The position numbers were made by a program, and so were the translations under genes. The notes below the pieces were generated by a model. It saw only the letters and a program-made list of their open reading frames with translations. It searched no databases and was not told where the DNA came from. A DNA stretch of 64,000 nucleotides from Schistocephalus solidus (lineage: Eukaryota > Platyhelminthes > Cestoda > Diphyllobothriidea > Diphyllobothriidae), in assembly GCA_017591395.1 (NCBI GenBank), contig WEDG01001298.1, positions 1 through 64,000 of the forward strand, read 5' to 3'. This document shows, one piece after another, positions 22,701 through 31,562 of this stretch. The number at the start of each line of letters is the position of its first letter. Positions within the stretch are counted from its first letter, which is position 1.

Positions 22701-23856
22701 TGAGGGAAGAGAGTGAGAGGGGTAGATGCAGCGCAAGTCTATTATCCTCAAGTTACTTCACACGCAGGTCATCTTCTCTGCGTCCAGCCTGCTCTGGAGC
22801 GTACGGTGGACCTCGTCAGAATCATCAGTCCAACTGTCGAATACCGTCAGATGTGAGACCTGATAGTACTCCCATCAAATGATGATGACCACCATTATCT
22901 CGACCGAGAAAAAGTTGCTTGGGCTGGCTGGCTGGCTTGCGTTTGTATAGCATCCGTCTGAATCGCCCAGTAATGCAACCTCACTGACAAAATACAGTCC
23001 CTTGTCATCGTTTACTTTGCAGGTACTGGCTCATTTCTATGTTGGTGAGGTGGTAAGCTGTCTTCAGAAGGCTACCCTGATACCCGGTGGCTCCGAGGGT
23101 CTCGTCTACTCCACCCTCTCAGGCGGGCTTGGCATTCTGGTGCCCTTCACTTCCCGTGACGCCTACGACTTCTTCCAGCACCTAGAGCTGCATCTTCGAG
23201 CTGAATCGCTCTCTTTGGTGGGTCGTGACCACCTGCACTATCGATCACTCTATTATCCTTGCAAGGTAATTTATAACTACCACGTTTCTTTTCTTGGTGA
23301 ACACTGTCACTCGGCACTGGCTGTCGCACCAATAAAATTTAAGTGTATAATCTCTTTCTTCCGTTACTCGCCGTTTTGACGCTCGAGGGGGTGATTGAAG
23401 GTCTGAAGTTTAAGGGCTCAGCCCTTATCGGGCGCCAGCTATAGCATACTCCTTAATTATTGACAATAGTATGTAACCAGTCGAATGCAAGAGGTCTTAA
23501 AAAGCCACCGCACATCGGATCTCCCACTTCCATAGCTTGTTTTGTTTCGGTTTACATTTTGCTTGTCCGTATCAAAAATCGGTTGATTATTGGGCGTATA
23601 GGGATAGAACAGCTTTACGTCATCCTAGTGGTTGGCCTTAAGTCCATCAAGTTAGTGGTCGCAGTATGCGAGTTTGCTTACAGTACTTTCCTCTCTAACT
23701 GCATCTCTTGTTTAGAACGTGATCGACGGGGACCTGTGCGAAATGTTCAGTTCGCTGGACATGTCCAAGCAACGCAGTATCGCGACAGAAATGGACAAGG
23801 TACCGAACGACATCGCCAAACGCCTTGAAGACATGCGGACGCGTTGCGCCTTTTAG
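10520..23856 (+). CDS. SF3B3: splicing factor 3B subunit 3 (SAP130)
   Basis: Scaffold subunit of the SF3b complex of the U2 snRNP; in the nucleus it holds SF3B1, SF3B5 and PHF5A during branch-site recognition. The family folds as three seven-bladed beta-propellers (DDB1/CPSF1-like). I assembled 13 exons by reading the translation against the remembered human protein, with GT-AG borders at every junction: 10520-10745, 10784-11445, 11479-11657, 11695-11860, 11899-12067, 12105-12568, 14844-15262, 16948-17122, 20255-20490, 21459-21714, 21822-22142, 23023-23265, 23716-23856. The exons sum to 3657 nt, 1218 residues, against 1217 in human. Protein start [14 protein letters not shown] and end EDMRTRCAF match the family. 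No stop or frameshift: it looks functional. It is the only clearly intact host gene here. Confidence 0.97.
10784..11445 (+). CDS. SF3B3: SF3B3 exon 2 (residues 76-296)
   Basis: Begins [17 protein letters not shown] and ends CSATHRTK. Contains the highly conserved [19 protein letters not shown] and [20 protein letters not shown] of the first propeller. The next intron is only 33 bp (11446-11478). Confidence 0.96.
11479..11657 (+). CDS. SF3B3: SF3B3 exon 3 (residues 297-355)
   Basis: Reads [17 protein letters not shown] to SEFGN, with the last codon split. Next intron 37 bp (11658-11694). Confidence 0.95.
11695..11860 (+). CDS. SF3B3: SF3B3 exon 4 (residues 356-411)
   Basis: Reads [10 protein letters not shown], then [18 protein letters not shown], ending LSPITSLH. 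Next intron 38 bp (11861-11898), phase 0; the length matches the human protein exactly across this junction. Confidence 0.94.
11899..12067 (+). CDS. SF3B3: SF3B3 exon 5 (residues 412-467)
   Basis: Reads [30 protein letters not shown], to [12 protein letters not shown] with the next codon split. Next intron 37 bp (12068-12104). Confidence 0.95.
12105..12568 (+). CDS. SF3B3: SF3B3 exon 6 (residues 468-622)
   Basis: Contains [32 protein letters not shown] and [12 protein letters not shown], ending SLDPS at donor GTACGT. The first long intron follows. Confidence 0.96.
12569..14843 (+). other. SF3B3 intron 6 (2275 bp)
   Basis: Mostly featureless. Around 14095-14160 a B-box-like GGTTCGAATTC followed by ACTTGGCTGATAAGC looks like a worn SINE remnant related to those at 25-58 kb, but the match is short. 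No gene seen inside. Confidence 0.6.
14844..15262 (+). CDS. SF3B3: SF3B3 exon 7 (residues 623-761)
   Basis: Starts [12 protein letters not shown] after a pyrimidine-rich CTAG acceptor, includes [31 protein letters not shown] and [16 protein letters not shown], ends ICENSL plus a split Arg codon. Confidence 0.96.
15263..16947 (+). other. SF3B3 intron 7 (1685 bp)
   Basis: No gene. Contains a perfect hairpin, GCATGCTAG (16387-16395) and its complement (16400-16408) around a 4-base loop. Nothing else noted. Confidence 0.6.
16948..17122 (+). CDS. SF3B3: SF3B3 exon 8 (residues 762-820)
   Basis: Reads [41 protein letters not shown], to KEMAE at donor GTGAGT. Confidence 0.96.
17123..20254 (+). other. 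SF3B3 intron 8 (3132 bp)
   Basis: The longest intron. It carries the inverted tRNA-like element at 17325-17665 (listed separately) and a short tandem duplication of about 16 bp (GACACTAGGCCGTC repeated) near 19536-19568. No exon recognised inside. Confidence 0.6.
17325..17665. repeat. inverted pair of tRNA-like sequences
   Basis: A minus-oriented tRNA-like B-box region (17360-17390) and a plus-oriented tRNA-like segment (17548-17630, with GGCTCGAATCCC) face outwards, so the ends read as inverted repeats: ACGGCCTCCGTGGGATTCG at left and CGAATCCCACCGAGGCCG at right. The same arrangement with the same flanks recurs at 36805-37030, so it is a mobile or amplified unit, not chance. Confidence 0.6.
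20255..20490 (+). CDS. SF3B3: SF3B3 exon 9 (residues 821-898)
   Basis: Starts [19 protein letters not shown], includes [19 protein letters not shown] and [12 protein letters not shown], ends with a split Arg codon before GTAAGG. This is the least conserved part compared with human, as expected for the linker before the last propeller. Confidence 0.93.
20491..21458 (+). other. SF3B3 intron 9 (968 bp)
   Basis: Non-coding; no repeat or RNA feature recognised. Confidence 0.6.
21459..21714 (+). CDS. SF3B3: SF3B3 exon 10 (residues 899-984)
   Basis: Starts (R)[20 protein letters not shown] and ends [16 protein letters not shown] before GTAATC. The next intron is 107 bp. Confidence 0.95.
21822..22142 (+). 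CDS. SF3B3: SF3B3 exon 11 (residues 985-1091)
   Basis: Reads [39 protein letters not shown], ending GGSSQKLE at donor GTAGGG. Confidence 0.95.
22143..23022 (+). other. SF3B3 intron 11 (880 bp)
   Basis: More than half of it is a copy of an unclassified dispersed repeat (about 22350-22860, listed separately). Confidence 0.6.
22350..22860 (+). repeat. unclassified dispersed repeat, copy 1
   Basis: Shares blocks with copies at 35883-36370, 40300-40470 and 40605-41095 (same strand), and 51690-52130 and 62650-63000 (opposite strand). Shared landmarks include CAGCGCATTTTCCTC, GGCTTGGAAGGCTACC, AACTGACGG and a GCAAGTCTA...TCACACGCAGGTCA stretch. No coding potential; nature unknown. Confidence 0.65.
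23023..23265 (+). CDS. SF3B3: SF3B3 exon 12 (residues 1092-1172)
   Basis: Reads [54 protein letters not shown], ending LYYPCK at donor GTAATT. Confidence 0.95.
23266..23715 (+). other. SF3B3 intron 12 (450 bp)
   Basis: Non-coding; nothing recognised. Confidence 0.6.
23716..23856 (+). CDS. SF3B3: SF3B3 exon 13 and stop (residues 1173-1218)
   Basis: Reads [19 protein letters not shown] to [11 protein letters not shown] and TAG. The human C-terminus is RTRYAF, so the end is secure. No AATAAA follows closely; the variant AATACA at 23960-23965 is a possible poly(A) signal. Confidence 0.95.
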   Translation, partial: NVIDGDLCEMFSSLDMSKQRSIATEMDKVPNDIAKRLEDMRTRCAF

Positions 23857-25355
23857 GTCGCCTTTTCCCTTATACTCTACGCTAAAAGCCGTCTGTCTCC
23901 ACTCTTTCTCTCTTTGTACATAACCTTCCGTACTTGTACGCTTTGCAACATCAGTTTTTAATACAAAATGGCATATCGTTGGCATTCGGCTTGAACTTCT
24001 GCCCTACTGCTTAGTGACAACCTTTTAAAGCGTAGTAGTCAGACTCCTACCAGCAGATAATGGACACTTCATATCATTTCGTCTCCTGCACAGGCTATGC
24101 AATTCTCCTGAAAGTTTTTCTGGGCTTTCGGGCAGTGTAGACACTCAGATGTCGGCTTAATTATGTAACTAGAATGCGCTTTTCTGTCGGTGTTGTTCAT
24201 CTTGGCATAATTGGTTCTCGGCAGGTAAAACCAGAGCGCGCATTCATAGCCTGGCTATGGGATGGATCGTCGAAAAATGGTTGCAAATGAATAACTGGTG
24301 TTTGGTTCGCCGGGAGGGGGAGGAGGAGGAGGTATATGCCTTCGGGCATCTCATGGACCTTTTTGAATAATTTCCTCAGCTTTCTGAATTCGTGGTTTAA
24401 TGTCTTTATCTACCACACCTGGCTAAACAGGCTCATGTCTAGGATTGTGATTGACAGCGGTTGATAAAGCCTTGCTTGGTGGTGGGCAAAATTCGTAATC
24501 CTTTATAGCAACTGATTTGTAAATTCGTTGTCTAACCAAGTCGGGAGTCGTTATTAGTGCTTGAGACCTGGCTGGTTACTGTCCAACCAGAGGACGGGTT
24601 AATTTAACTGCAAGGAGTTGCAGCGGAGAGCCCGGAGCTAAATCGACAGAGGCCCAAGGTCGTCGGTTCGCGACTTGCTCGCGCTGTTATCAGACCGGTC
24701 TGCTGCTATTTAGTAGCTGCGCGTACGTGCGGCGATTTCTTGTGTAGGCAATGTTTAACGATGTCACTTGGCTCAGTTCAGATGAAGTGCTGCAAATGAT
24801 CACGATTGGGACTCAAGCTACTAGGTAGACTTCTATTGTATCTGTTTAAGCGCCTGCGGCTGTACCGGCGTTTTGCGATGACTAACTTGAACTCGCTGGA
24901 AACCCTTTGGGACTGGTGCCTTAAGGGGATAACTCGTCATTCAACTCCTTTGTCGTAACATACCCATCTTTCCCCTTTACCTCAATCACAACAAATGACC
25001 CCAGATTATCAAAGCAACATAGAGGCAACTAACGCTACCCCGAGGGGGCACCCGATCCCTCCTAGGACGATAGTCCGCCAGGAATGGCCACCTTTAGTTG
25101 ACAGCGGAAGCGACGCCGTGCCTAATGATGATATTGCGTGTAGGAAATTGCGTGTTTAAAATTATGCCTCTAATTCAGATATATCACGCTGCTTGAAGAA
25201 CTTTTTCTCGAGTTATCAGTCCAGCAGTGTTATAATCGTAGGCCTGCGTGCACAAGTTTAGTTCAGTAGGCCTCTGGAGGCCTATAGCCATCTGAGAATT
25301 CGAGTTTATATAGACGTTTATCTCTGCAAACAACTTAGCTGCTGGCGGTACTTTT
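23857..25355. other. SF3B3 3' flank, no gene recognised
   Basis: No open frame of interest. Near 24605-24680 there is a faint tRNA-like B box (GGTTCGCGACT) which may be a worn SINE. Confidence 0.4.
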
Positions 25356-25615
25356 GAGTGATCTCCAGGGCATAATGGGACGAGTGAGTCCTGTAACCAA
25401 TCGGTGAGTGCCTACCACCATAGTTAATATTCCCGATCGAAACCGGCAAGACAACGAGCTTGTGGCGCGGTGGGTAGCGTTGGACGTCTAACCAACAAGG
25501 TCGCGAGTTCGAACCTCGGGCGCTGCAGCGCCTAGGGTCAGGTATGGCTGGCTGATGACGGCTAATAAGCCAGAAATGACAATTCCAGCCTCCCTTGTCT
25601 TTGCCAGTCATGTTA
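25356..25615 (+). mobile_element. tRNA-derived SINE with hammerhead, copy S1
   Basis: From left: a conserved tail block (CTCCAGGGCATAATGGGACG... ATCGGTGAG), a spacer ending CGGCAAGACAACGAG, a tRNA-like head at about 25457-25530 with B box GAGTTCGAACC, the hammerhead at 25546-25590, and a CTCCCTTGTCTTTG end. The same order is seen at 56505-57221 and 58340-58600. The tRNA-like head has no matching acceptor stem, so it is a SINE promoter, not a tRNA gene. Confidence 0.75.
25546..25590 (+). ncRNA. hammerhead ribozyme motif in SINE copy S1
   Basis: Stem I 5' strand GGCTGG (25546-25551), core CTGATGA (25552-25558), stem II GGCT/AGCC with loop AATA (25560-25571), core GAAA (25573-25576), minimal stem III TGACAA, cleavage triplet ATT ending 25584, stem I 3' strand CCAGCC (25585-25590). 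Stem I is six perfect pairs. Position 10.1/11.1 is a C/A mismatch. Type I with very short stem III, as in known SINE and PLE hammerheads. Activity untested. Confidence 0.7.
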
Positions 25616-27170
25616 TTCTAACTTGGTATGTATCTACCGGTGCGTGGTATGTCCGATATGCTTAATCTACGGTTTCGGTACTTTTTCATGAGGTCACCGG
25701 CATCCATAAAAGATCAAGCGACGGGGATAGAGATAAGAATTCGTTCGGGCCCTATTCGAGCTCAAATGCAGCAGGAAGGCCGTTAGGTCTGCAGAAGAAG
25801 TAGGATTCGGGGGAGATTGCACAGCTGGATCATCAGACCAGAGAAGCGTTGCATTGTAATGTATTGAACCATGTCAGCCGTAGAACCTGTAAAAGTCTTC
25901 TGTTACAAAGGATTATGTTCTATAATTGCCCAGGCATCGCTTTTGGTCTCACAAGAATACCTCGCCAAACGGACTGAATGGCAACGAGGCTATCGACAGA
26001 TTACTGGGAAGGCCTTTTAACCACTCAAACGATGTCCTATATTTTTTGCTTTTTAATCTTAGATATTAATTGGTAACTAGCAATAAATCAGTCTAACCTG
26101 AGGTTTATAGGCACTGAACGAAAATTAATGCGAATATTTGGGCCGAAATCCATTGCGTAGTACTTTTTAAACTCCCAACAGACAGCCAGTTGTATATTGT
26201 GCGCTTTACCGATACACCCTAATGGCAGCACAGGTATTAACCCAAAGCACATTTTTTGCCAACATTCTGCCGCTTCATGACGCAGCTGCGAGGAGTTCGG
26301 CTCACTGGTGTGTCCGCCAACATTCCCCATGCTTTCTGGTAGCTACTCCTGTTTTGACATTGCTGTTTTTTGAATTACCTGTAGAACTTAATCGCTAAAG
26401 TGGAGTAGGTCGGGTGGCACTGAGGCTCATGTGAGAAGACCGAATATTCATATCAGCTTTCGGTCTCTGCCTAGAAACCTCAGCTCCGACTGCAATACTC
26501 CTTGTCAGTGATTTATTTCTGAGGTAATTCAAAAATTTAAAACACGGGCATTTATCAGAAAGCCAATGGGGAACGCTGGGGAACCCATTGGTGATACGAA
26601 AACCTCGCAGCCGTGTCATGCAGCGACAGAATAATGACAAGACACGTGTCTGGACTTTTAGCTAGTGCATGTGCTTTCAGTGTTGTGTATTGTTTAGCCT
26701 TAGTGTCAATTACTGCCCCGATGTGCCCATGGGAGTCTAGAGGCTTTCTTGTTTTTAAGTGCCTCCAGCAGAGCTATAACATCTGATCGAATTCTCTTTG
26801 AACGACGCCGGCTCTTCCAATCCATGTAGTTTGCTCCATAGGAAACGATGAAGGTATGGTCAGCGGTGGAACTGGTCTGGAACGATGTTTTTTCCCTGTC
26901 TTCACGTGCAAGGAGTCGGGAGCCCCAGAAAACGCCTTACGTGGACGGATCGAGCATTTTTTAGCAAGATGGCTGTAGTTAGTATGTGGGCTTCCCCTGA
27001 GTGGTAATTTATTAAACAGCTTTCTTATTTTAAACTGTCAGTGATTTGAGGTTAGATGAGCGTACGGTGTTTTTAATTAGAGCGAAACGTCTGCGGCGTT
27101 ATTTTTTTATGACGGTTACATTCAATTTGAAGTGGCTCTTCTAGAGCGCCGGAAGAGCAACTCTTGTTTC
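25616..27170. other. no feature recognised
   Basis: No exon, tRNA or repeat shared with the rest of the window was seen. Confidence 0.4.
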
Positions 27171-27372
27171 AGATGAACAATGCCAATAAAAAAGGGAAAC
27201 TGGAATGGCCATTTCTGGTTTTGTAGCCGTCGTCAGCCAGTCATACCAAACCCCAGGTGGTGTTCACCCGAGCTTCGAACCAGCGACATGTTTGATCAGA
27301 AGTACTATGCTCTAACCAAGGGCTTGTTGTCTTGTCGGTCTAGATCGGGAATATTGACATTCATTGATGAAT
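27171..27372 (-). mobile_element. tRNA-derived SINE with hammerhead, copy S5
   Basis: Minus-strand SINE: hammerhead at 27198-27242, tRNA-like head at about 27265-27330 (plus strand shows CTTCGAACC, the B-box complement), then the spacer CTTGTTGTCTTGTCGG. Its tail continues into the fold-back at 27373. Confidence 0.65.
27198..27242 (-). ncRNA. hammerhead ribozyme motif in SINE copy S5
   Basis: On the minus strand: stem I GACTGG (27237-27242) with CCAGTT (27198-27203), core CTGACGA (27230-27236), a GGCT...ACC stem II, core GAAA (27212-27215), minimal stem III TGGCCA. CTGACGA is an accepted hammerhead core variant. Stem I again pairs fully, with a terminal G-U. Confidence 0.6.
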
Positions 27373-27566
27373 GCTCACCGATCGCTAACGGAACTCACTC
27401 CTCCCGTTCTGCCTTGGGGCTCGCTCTCGAGCCCGCTAGCAGCCGCACAGCGGCTAGTAAATACAGTCGAGGCATTGTTCAGTTGTTGCTGTGCGGCTGC
27501 TGATGGGGTTCAAGGGTGAGCCCCAAGGCAGAACGGGAGCAGTGAGTTCCGTTAGCGATCGGTGAG
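27373..27566. repeat. fold-back made of two inverted SINE tails
   Basis: Arms of 79 bp (27373-27451 and 27488-27566) separated by 36 bp. Both carry the SINE tail block (CCTTGGGGCT side and its complement AGCCCCAAGGCAGAACGGGA). Most mismatches are clustered in the middle of the arms. It would form a long hairpin. Confidence 0.8.
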
Positions 27567-29050
27567 TCTCTACCGGCTAAAAACGCGCAAATTTACGCTT
27601 TCGCAGTCAGTGGCCAAACTCGTGACATTATATGCGAAATGCTGAAATTCGTTTCCGTTTAGGGGGGAGCACTTTGATGGAGTTGAGTATCGTGCAGCTT
27701 AATCCCAAGTGAATACGCCTCTTTTCGGCCGCCCACAAAAACTATGCTCGCTAAAAGATGATGTAGCATGCCTTTTTTTATTGACGGTGAACGCCCTAAT
27801 GAGCTAAAACTTATGTGAAAAAATTGTGCACAAAAATATCCTTTTTTGTACCCATTGGGTAGCGACTTGTGTTTTCTTCAAATTTGATAGTTGAAAAAAG
27901 GGTAGTTTTAACCTTGAGAAAGTAAACTAATTTCATGATCAAGTTCGAAGTCGGCCTGCCCTGACAACGGCATTTAGGGCTTCCAGCCTACAAGTAGTAT
28001 TAAAAATATAGCACACAAGCCTCATAAAACTGCAGTGGATGTGGACTATGTCATACATTCATGCTGCTATTTGAATAGACATTTCATCCTATTAAAAATG
28101 CCATAATTAGACATTTTTTAAAACTGAAAAATGCTATCTCTGGAGGTATACAAGAAGACGTGGTTTGCCACCAAATTAACGCAATAAAGGATATTTTTGT
28201 GATTGTTATTATTAAATATTTTTCGAATTCAAAATCGATGAAAAAAGTGCATGCAACATGAGTAGCCATTTTCTTACGGAGCATGGTTTTCTTCGGATGC
28301 CGAGAAAGGACGCCTTCCACAGCCTGCATCCGGCATAAGCTCTTGAGGGTATACTGCACGAGAATTAAAATGCCATCAAAACAAAAAGCCTTTCGGAAGT
28401 TCGCTTACCACTTCATGGAAGTGGTCGCTCAATATATCTCCTAGATATAGCAGTATGATAACTAGTATCCTACCCTGTAAATTCTGTTACGACAGGGCTA
28501 GTAACGCATCAGGTAATAAAAACGGATTTTTTAGTTCGGTTTCTATTATGCAGTTTATAGGCGGATTTATGCTATCCACATTCGCAGGTAGCCCTCGGTT
28601 AGCAGTGAATAAATGCTAATTCGCACTCCGATAGTTTAGCCATTTGCATACTAGTTACAGCTGTAGATGCATTCAGAAAGCCGAGTTCCAGGAAAAAAGG
28701 AGACGTGATCACTGAAAGACGAACTGCATTAGCCTTGTGTTTCGTTTCACACTCGAACACATCATCAGAGACAGCTAGAGGGAAGAGTAAATGTATTCAG
28801 ATATTGCGCGATTCATTGTACAACACAGTTAATGAATACAATTTCGGATACTTGTTTTGTCTATTTTTGCTGCTGCAATATGCAGTTACGAGGGATTTGG
28901 CTCTGCGCAGTGTTCCCCGTGGGATCTTTGGTATGTACTTCAGTTTATAATTTTAAGAGTTTTCTTTCCTCTGAAATTAATGCGTTTCCTTGGGGCAAAT
29001 CTTTCGGGAAAACCCCATCAAAATTAGCATTTCCCACTTACCCCGCCGAT
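27567..29050. other. no feature recognised
   Basis: AT-rich; no supported exon or repeat. Confidence 0.4.
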
Positions 29051-29052
29051 TG

Positions 29053-29115
29053 TCGTGTAAAGTGCGGCACTTACGCAATCCTCCGCATCAGAGGCGTTAA
29101 TCGTCACAATTTAAT
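29053..29115 (+). repeat. 63-bp repeat, first copy
   Basis: Similar to 29578-29636 (shared AAGTG.G.CACTTAC, CAATC.TCCGCATC and CGTTAATC blocks). Origin unknown; the second copy runs into a CAGTAT hexamer array, which suggests a retroelement 3' end. Confidence 0.5.
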
Positions 29116-29214
29116 CAGCAGTTCGGCTCCCTGTCACTAGAAGCGGTGGTGGTAAAGACAGGCAATATGAAGCCTGCGGTAAAACATGTGGCCTTGTGAA
29201 AAATTCTGGGAAGG

Positions 29215-29375
29215 ATAAATTAGATTTAATCTTAAGCAGAAATCCTTACAGTAACCCTGAACTAAATCTTAACCCCAAACCCTAAATATATCTACAACCC
29301 TAGCCTAAGCCAAAATCTTAACTTAACCCTAACCCCAAACTTAACCCTGACCCTAACCTGAACATTAACCCCGTC
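29215..29375 (-). repeat. degenerate telomere-like repeats (CCCTAA)
   Basis: Irregular TAACCCT, AACCCCAAA and CCCTAA units. Metazoan and flatworm telomeres are TTAGGG, so this is an interstitial, decayed telomere-like block with its TTAGGG strand on minus. Confidence 0.6.
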
Positions 29376-29389
29376 AGCAGAACCAGTCC

Positions 29390-29460
29390 TCTTATCTGCG
29401 ACTGTCTCTGATTCTGAGCTCAGTTGAGGATTCGAAATGTTAGGCCCGTAAACTTCTTGT
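29390..29460 (+). ncRNA. decayed PLE-type hammerhead (copy e)
   Basis: Core written CTGATTC (29408-29414) and GAAA (29434-29437) followed by TGTTAGGC. An upstream hairpin CAGTC/GACTG (29393-29404) is shared with the copy at 34945-35006. The core is mutated (GAT-TC for GAT-GA), so it is a relic of the family whose best copy is at 59860-59912. Confidence 0.5.
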
Positions 29461-29496
29461 TCCAGTGATCACATCTGCCTCTCTTGCCACACCTTT

Positions 29497-29541
29497 TCTT
29501 CTTCTTCTTTTCTTCTTCTTCTTCTTCTTCTTCTTCTTCTG
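29497..29541. repeat. TTC microsatellite
   Basis: Tandem TTC/CTT triplets with one interruption. Confidence 0.9.
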
Positions 29542-29577
29542 TTTGTTTTGGTTCCTGCTTCCAGCATCGATGCTGGC

Positions 29578-29657
29578 ATAAAGTGTGACACTTACTCAAT
29601 CTTCCGCATCTGAGTCGTTAATCTTCAAAATTTCAGTATCAGTATCAGTATCAGTAT
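29578..29657 (+). repeat. 63-bp repeat, second copy, plus CAGTAT x4
   Basis: 29578-29636 matches 29053-29115; 29634-29657 is four copies of CAGTAT. Short tandem 3' tails are typical of CR1/RTE-like elements; on the minus strand this could be the tail of the LINE at 30225-32290. Confidence 0.5.
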
Positions 29658-30224
29658 ATTTGAGGGAGATGTAGGTGAGTCACCTTTGAATTCCCTATTT
29701 GTACATGCGAGTTGAGGTATCAAAATAATAGTATCTCGATATGTTGGCGAGGCCAACATAGTGGAACATAGTTGAAAAAGAGCAGACAGTGAAAAAAACT
29801 CCCGGTGATATTTAGGAGAAAAAACTGTCGACCCTTGGGGGAGGGGGGGTGGGGGGTCCAACGGGGGGCATTTCGGAGGTCACATGAATCAGCCAGATTC
29901 TCCCTTGCTGATTGTAGAGTCCGTTGAGGGATTTCAAAGGCGGAAATATATGTCCAGATCATCCTCGGTCCATTGCGGTTCGAACCAAGGGAGAACGTTC
30001 ATACACATCATGGACGACGGTCGCCAGGTCCAGCTGATGCGAACACTCACGGTGTCACCAAGGTGTGCAAATAAGTTAAGCAGCGAAGACCTCGAGGACC
30101 CCAGCATGGGAACATAGGGAGAATGCAAGCCCTCGAACGAAAATAACAAACATAAAGAAATGGTACTCAAATATAGCTAGTAGTATCATAAAGGCCTTAT
30201 TTTCTGACGTCACACTTGCAGCTT

Positions 30225-30758
30225 TCAGTTAGTATTGTAGCTCGCACCATTATATCGATCTAACTTTCGCTTTAAAACCTCCAAGGAGTCCGACAAAACA
30301 ACATCCAGAGGAAGACTATTCCAAGTTTCAACTACTATTTTGGAGAATAAGTACTTCCGAGTGTCTAGCCTTGCTCCAGTCACACGTAATTTGAGAGGAT
30401 GACCTCTCAAGTTCGTTGTTTTTGCTAACTCTAAGAAATCCCCTGGGACGAGACAACAGTCCTGGACGCGTAGTATGCGGAATGTTAGTATCAGGTCCAC
30501 CCGAAGCTGTCTATAGTGCAAGGGAAAGAGATTGAGACTCGACAGCCGTGTTTCATAAGGCTGTGAGCCATGTCCAAGGACCAGTTTGGTTGCTGGCCTT
30601 TGGACCTTTTCGAGGATGTTGATGTCCTTCGCCGCCCAGGGTCTCCAAGCTTGGATAGCGGACTCCAACTGTGGCCGCACGAATGTTCCGAAGTCTTTAG
30701 CGAAGCAGTCGGTAGTGAAGGCTGCAAAAGCTCGTTTAACGAGGTACAGAATCGACAT
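30225..30758 (-). pseudogene. LINE C RT thumb and C-terminal part
   Basis: 177 open codons with FVRPQLESAIQAWRPW, DINILEKVQRPATKLV, RLSSLNLFPLHYRQLR, LRGHPLKLRV and NSLPLDVVLSDSLEVLKRKL. This is the normal tail of CR1/Jockey-type pol proteins found in invertebrates. Confidence 0.85.
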
Positions 30759-30830
30759 GGCTGACTTCGCTACCTTTGCACAATGTAGGGAGGGTTTAAG
30801 TGAGGGCGTGATCCAGACTCCAAGGTCCTT

Positions 30831-31478
30831 TTAGACATCCACTTCTTTCAACGGAATGCCATTCAGACTGTAAACCGTAGGGTTCGAAGGATTGCTTTTC
30901 CCGACTCGTATGATGTTGCACTTGCTCTCATTAAACGGCACGAGCCAGTCATTTGACCATTTCTGGAGTCGATTTAAGTTTGCCTGCAAGTTCTCTTCAT
31001 CAGCCGCAGTTTGAATGACACGCCAAAGATTGAGATCATCGGCAAACATGGAAATATCGCAGTCCAGTTCGTTGGCACAATCGTTGATGTAGACAATGAA
31101 CAAAATAGGGCCGAGAACAGAGCCTTGGGGAACACCACTATCAACCTCAACTTTTGTCGATTGTTTGTCGCTGATATGGACGGTTTGTGAGCGGTCAGTT
31201 AAGAAGTTTTCTATCCATGTCAGAAGTCTACCTCTTCCGCCTATACGGTTGAGTTTATAAAGAAGGCGATGGTGCAGCACGCTATAAAAAGCCTTTTTGA
31301 AGTCTATATAGACTGCGTGCACCGTATTTCCACTATCGAACGCTTCAGTCCAACGTTCTAAACAGTACAGTAAATTTGTGACGCAGGATCTACCTCTACG
31401 GAAACCGTGCTGGGCATCGGATAGCAGATTGTTATGTTCGAAGAACTGCATAAGTTGTTGCTTAATTATTTTTTCCAT
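30831..31478 (-). pseudogene. LINE C reverse transcriptase core
   Basis: 215 open codons. Motifs in order: DAQHGFRRGRSC (residues 21-32), VYIDFKKAFYSV (56-67), SGVPQGSVLGPILF (114-127), catalytic MFADDLNLW (144-152), WLVPFNESKCNI. The FADD aspartates are intact. Needed to copy element RNA at the nicked target. Continues in other frames at 30225-30758 and 31563-32051, so the full ORF is broken. Confidence 0.9.
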
Positions 31479-31562
31479 GATTTTGCAGCAAACTGAAGTT
31501 AGGCTGACCGGTTGATAATTGTTTGCAGAGACCCGGCTTCCACCCTTATAAAGCGGCGTAAT

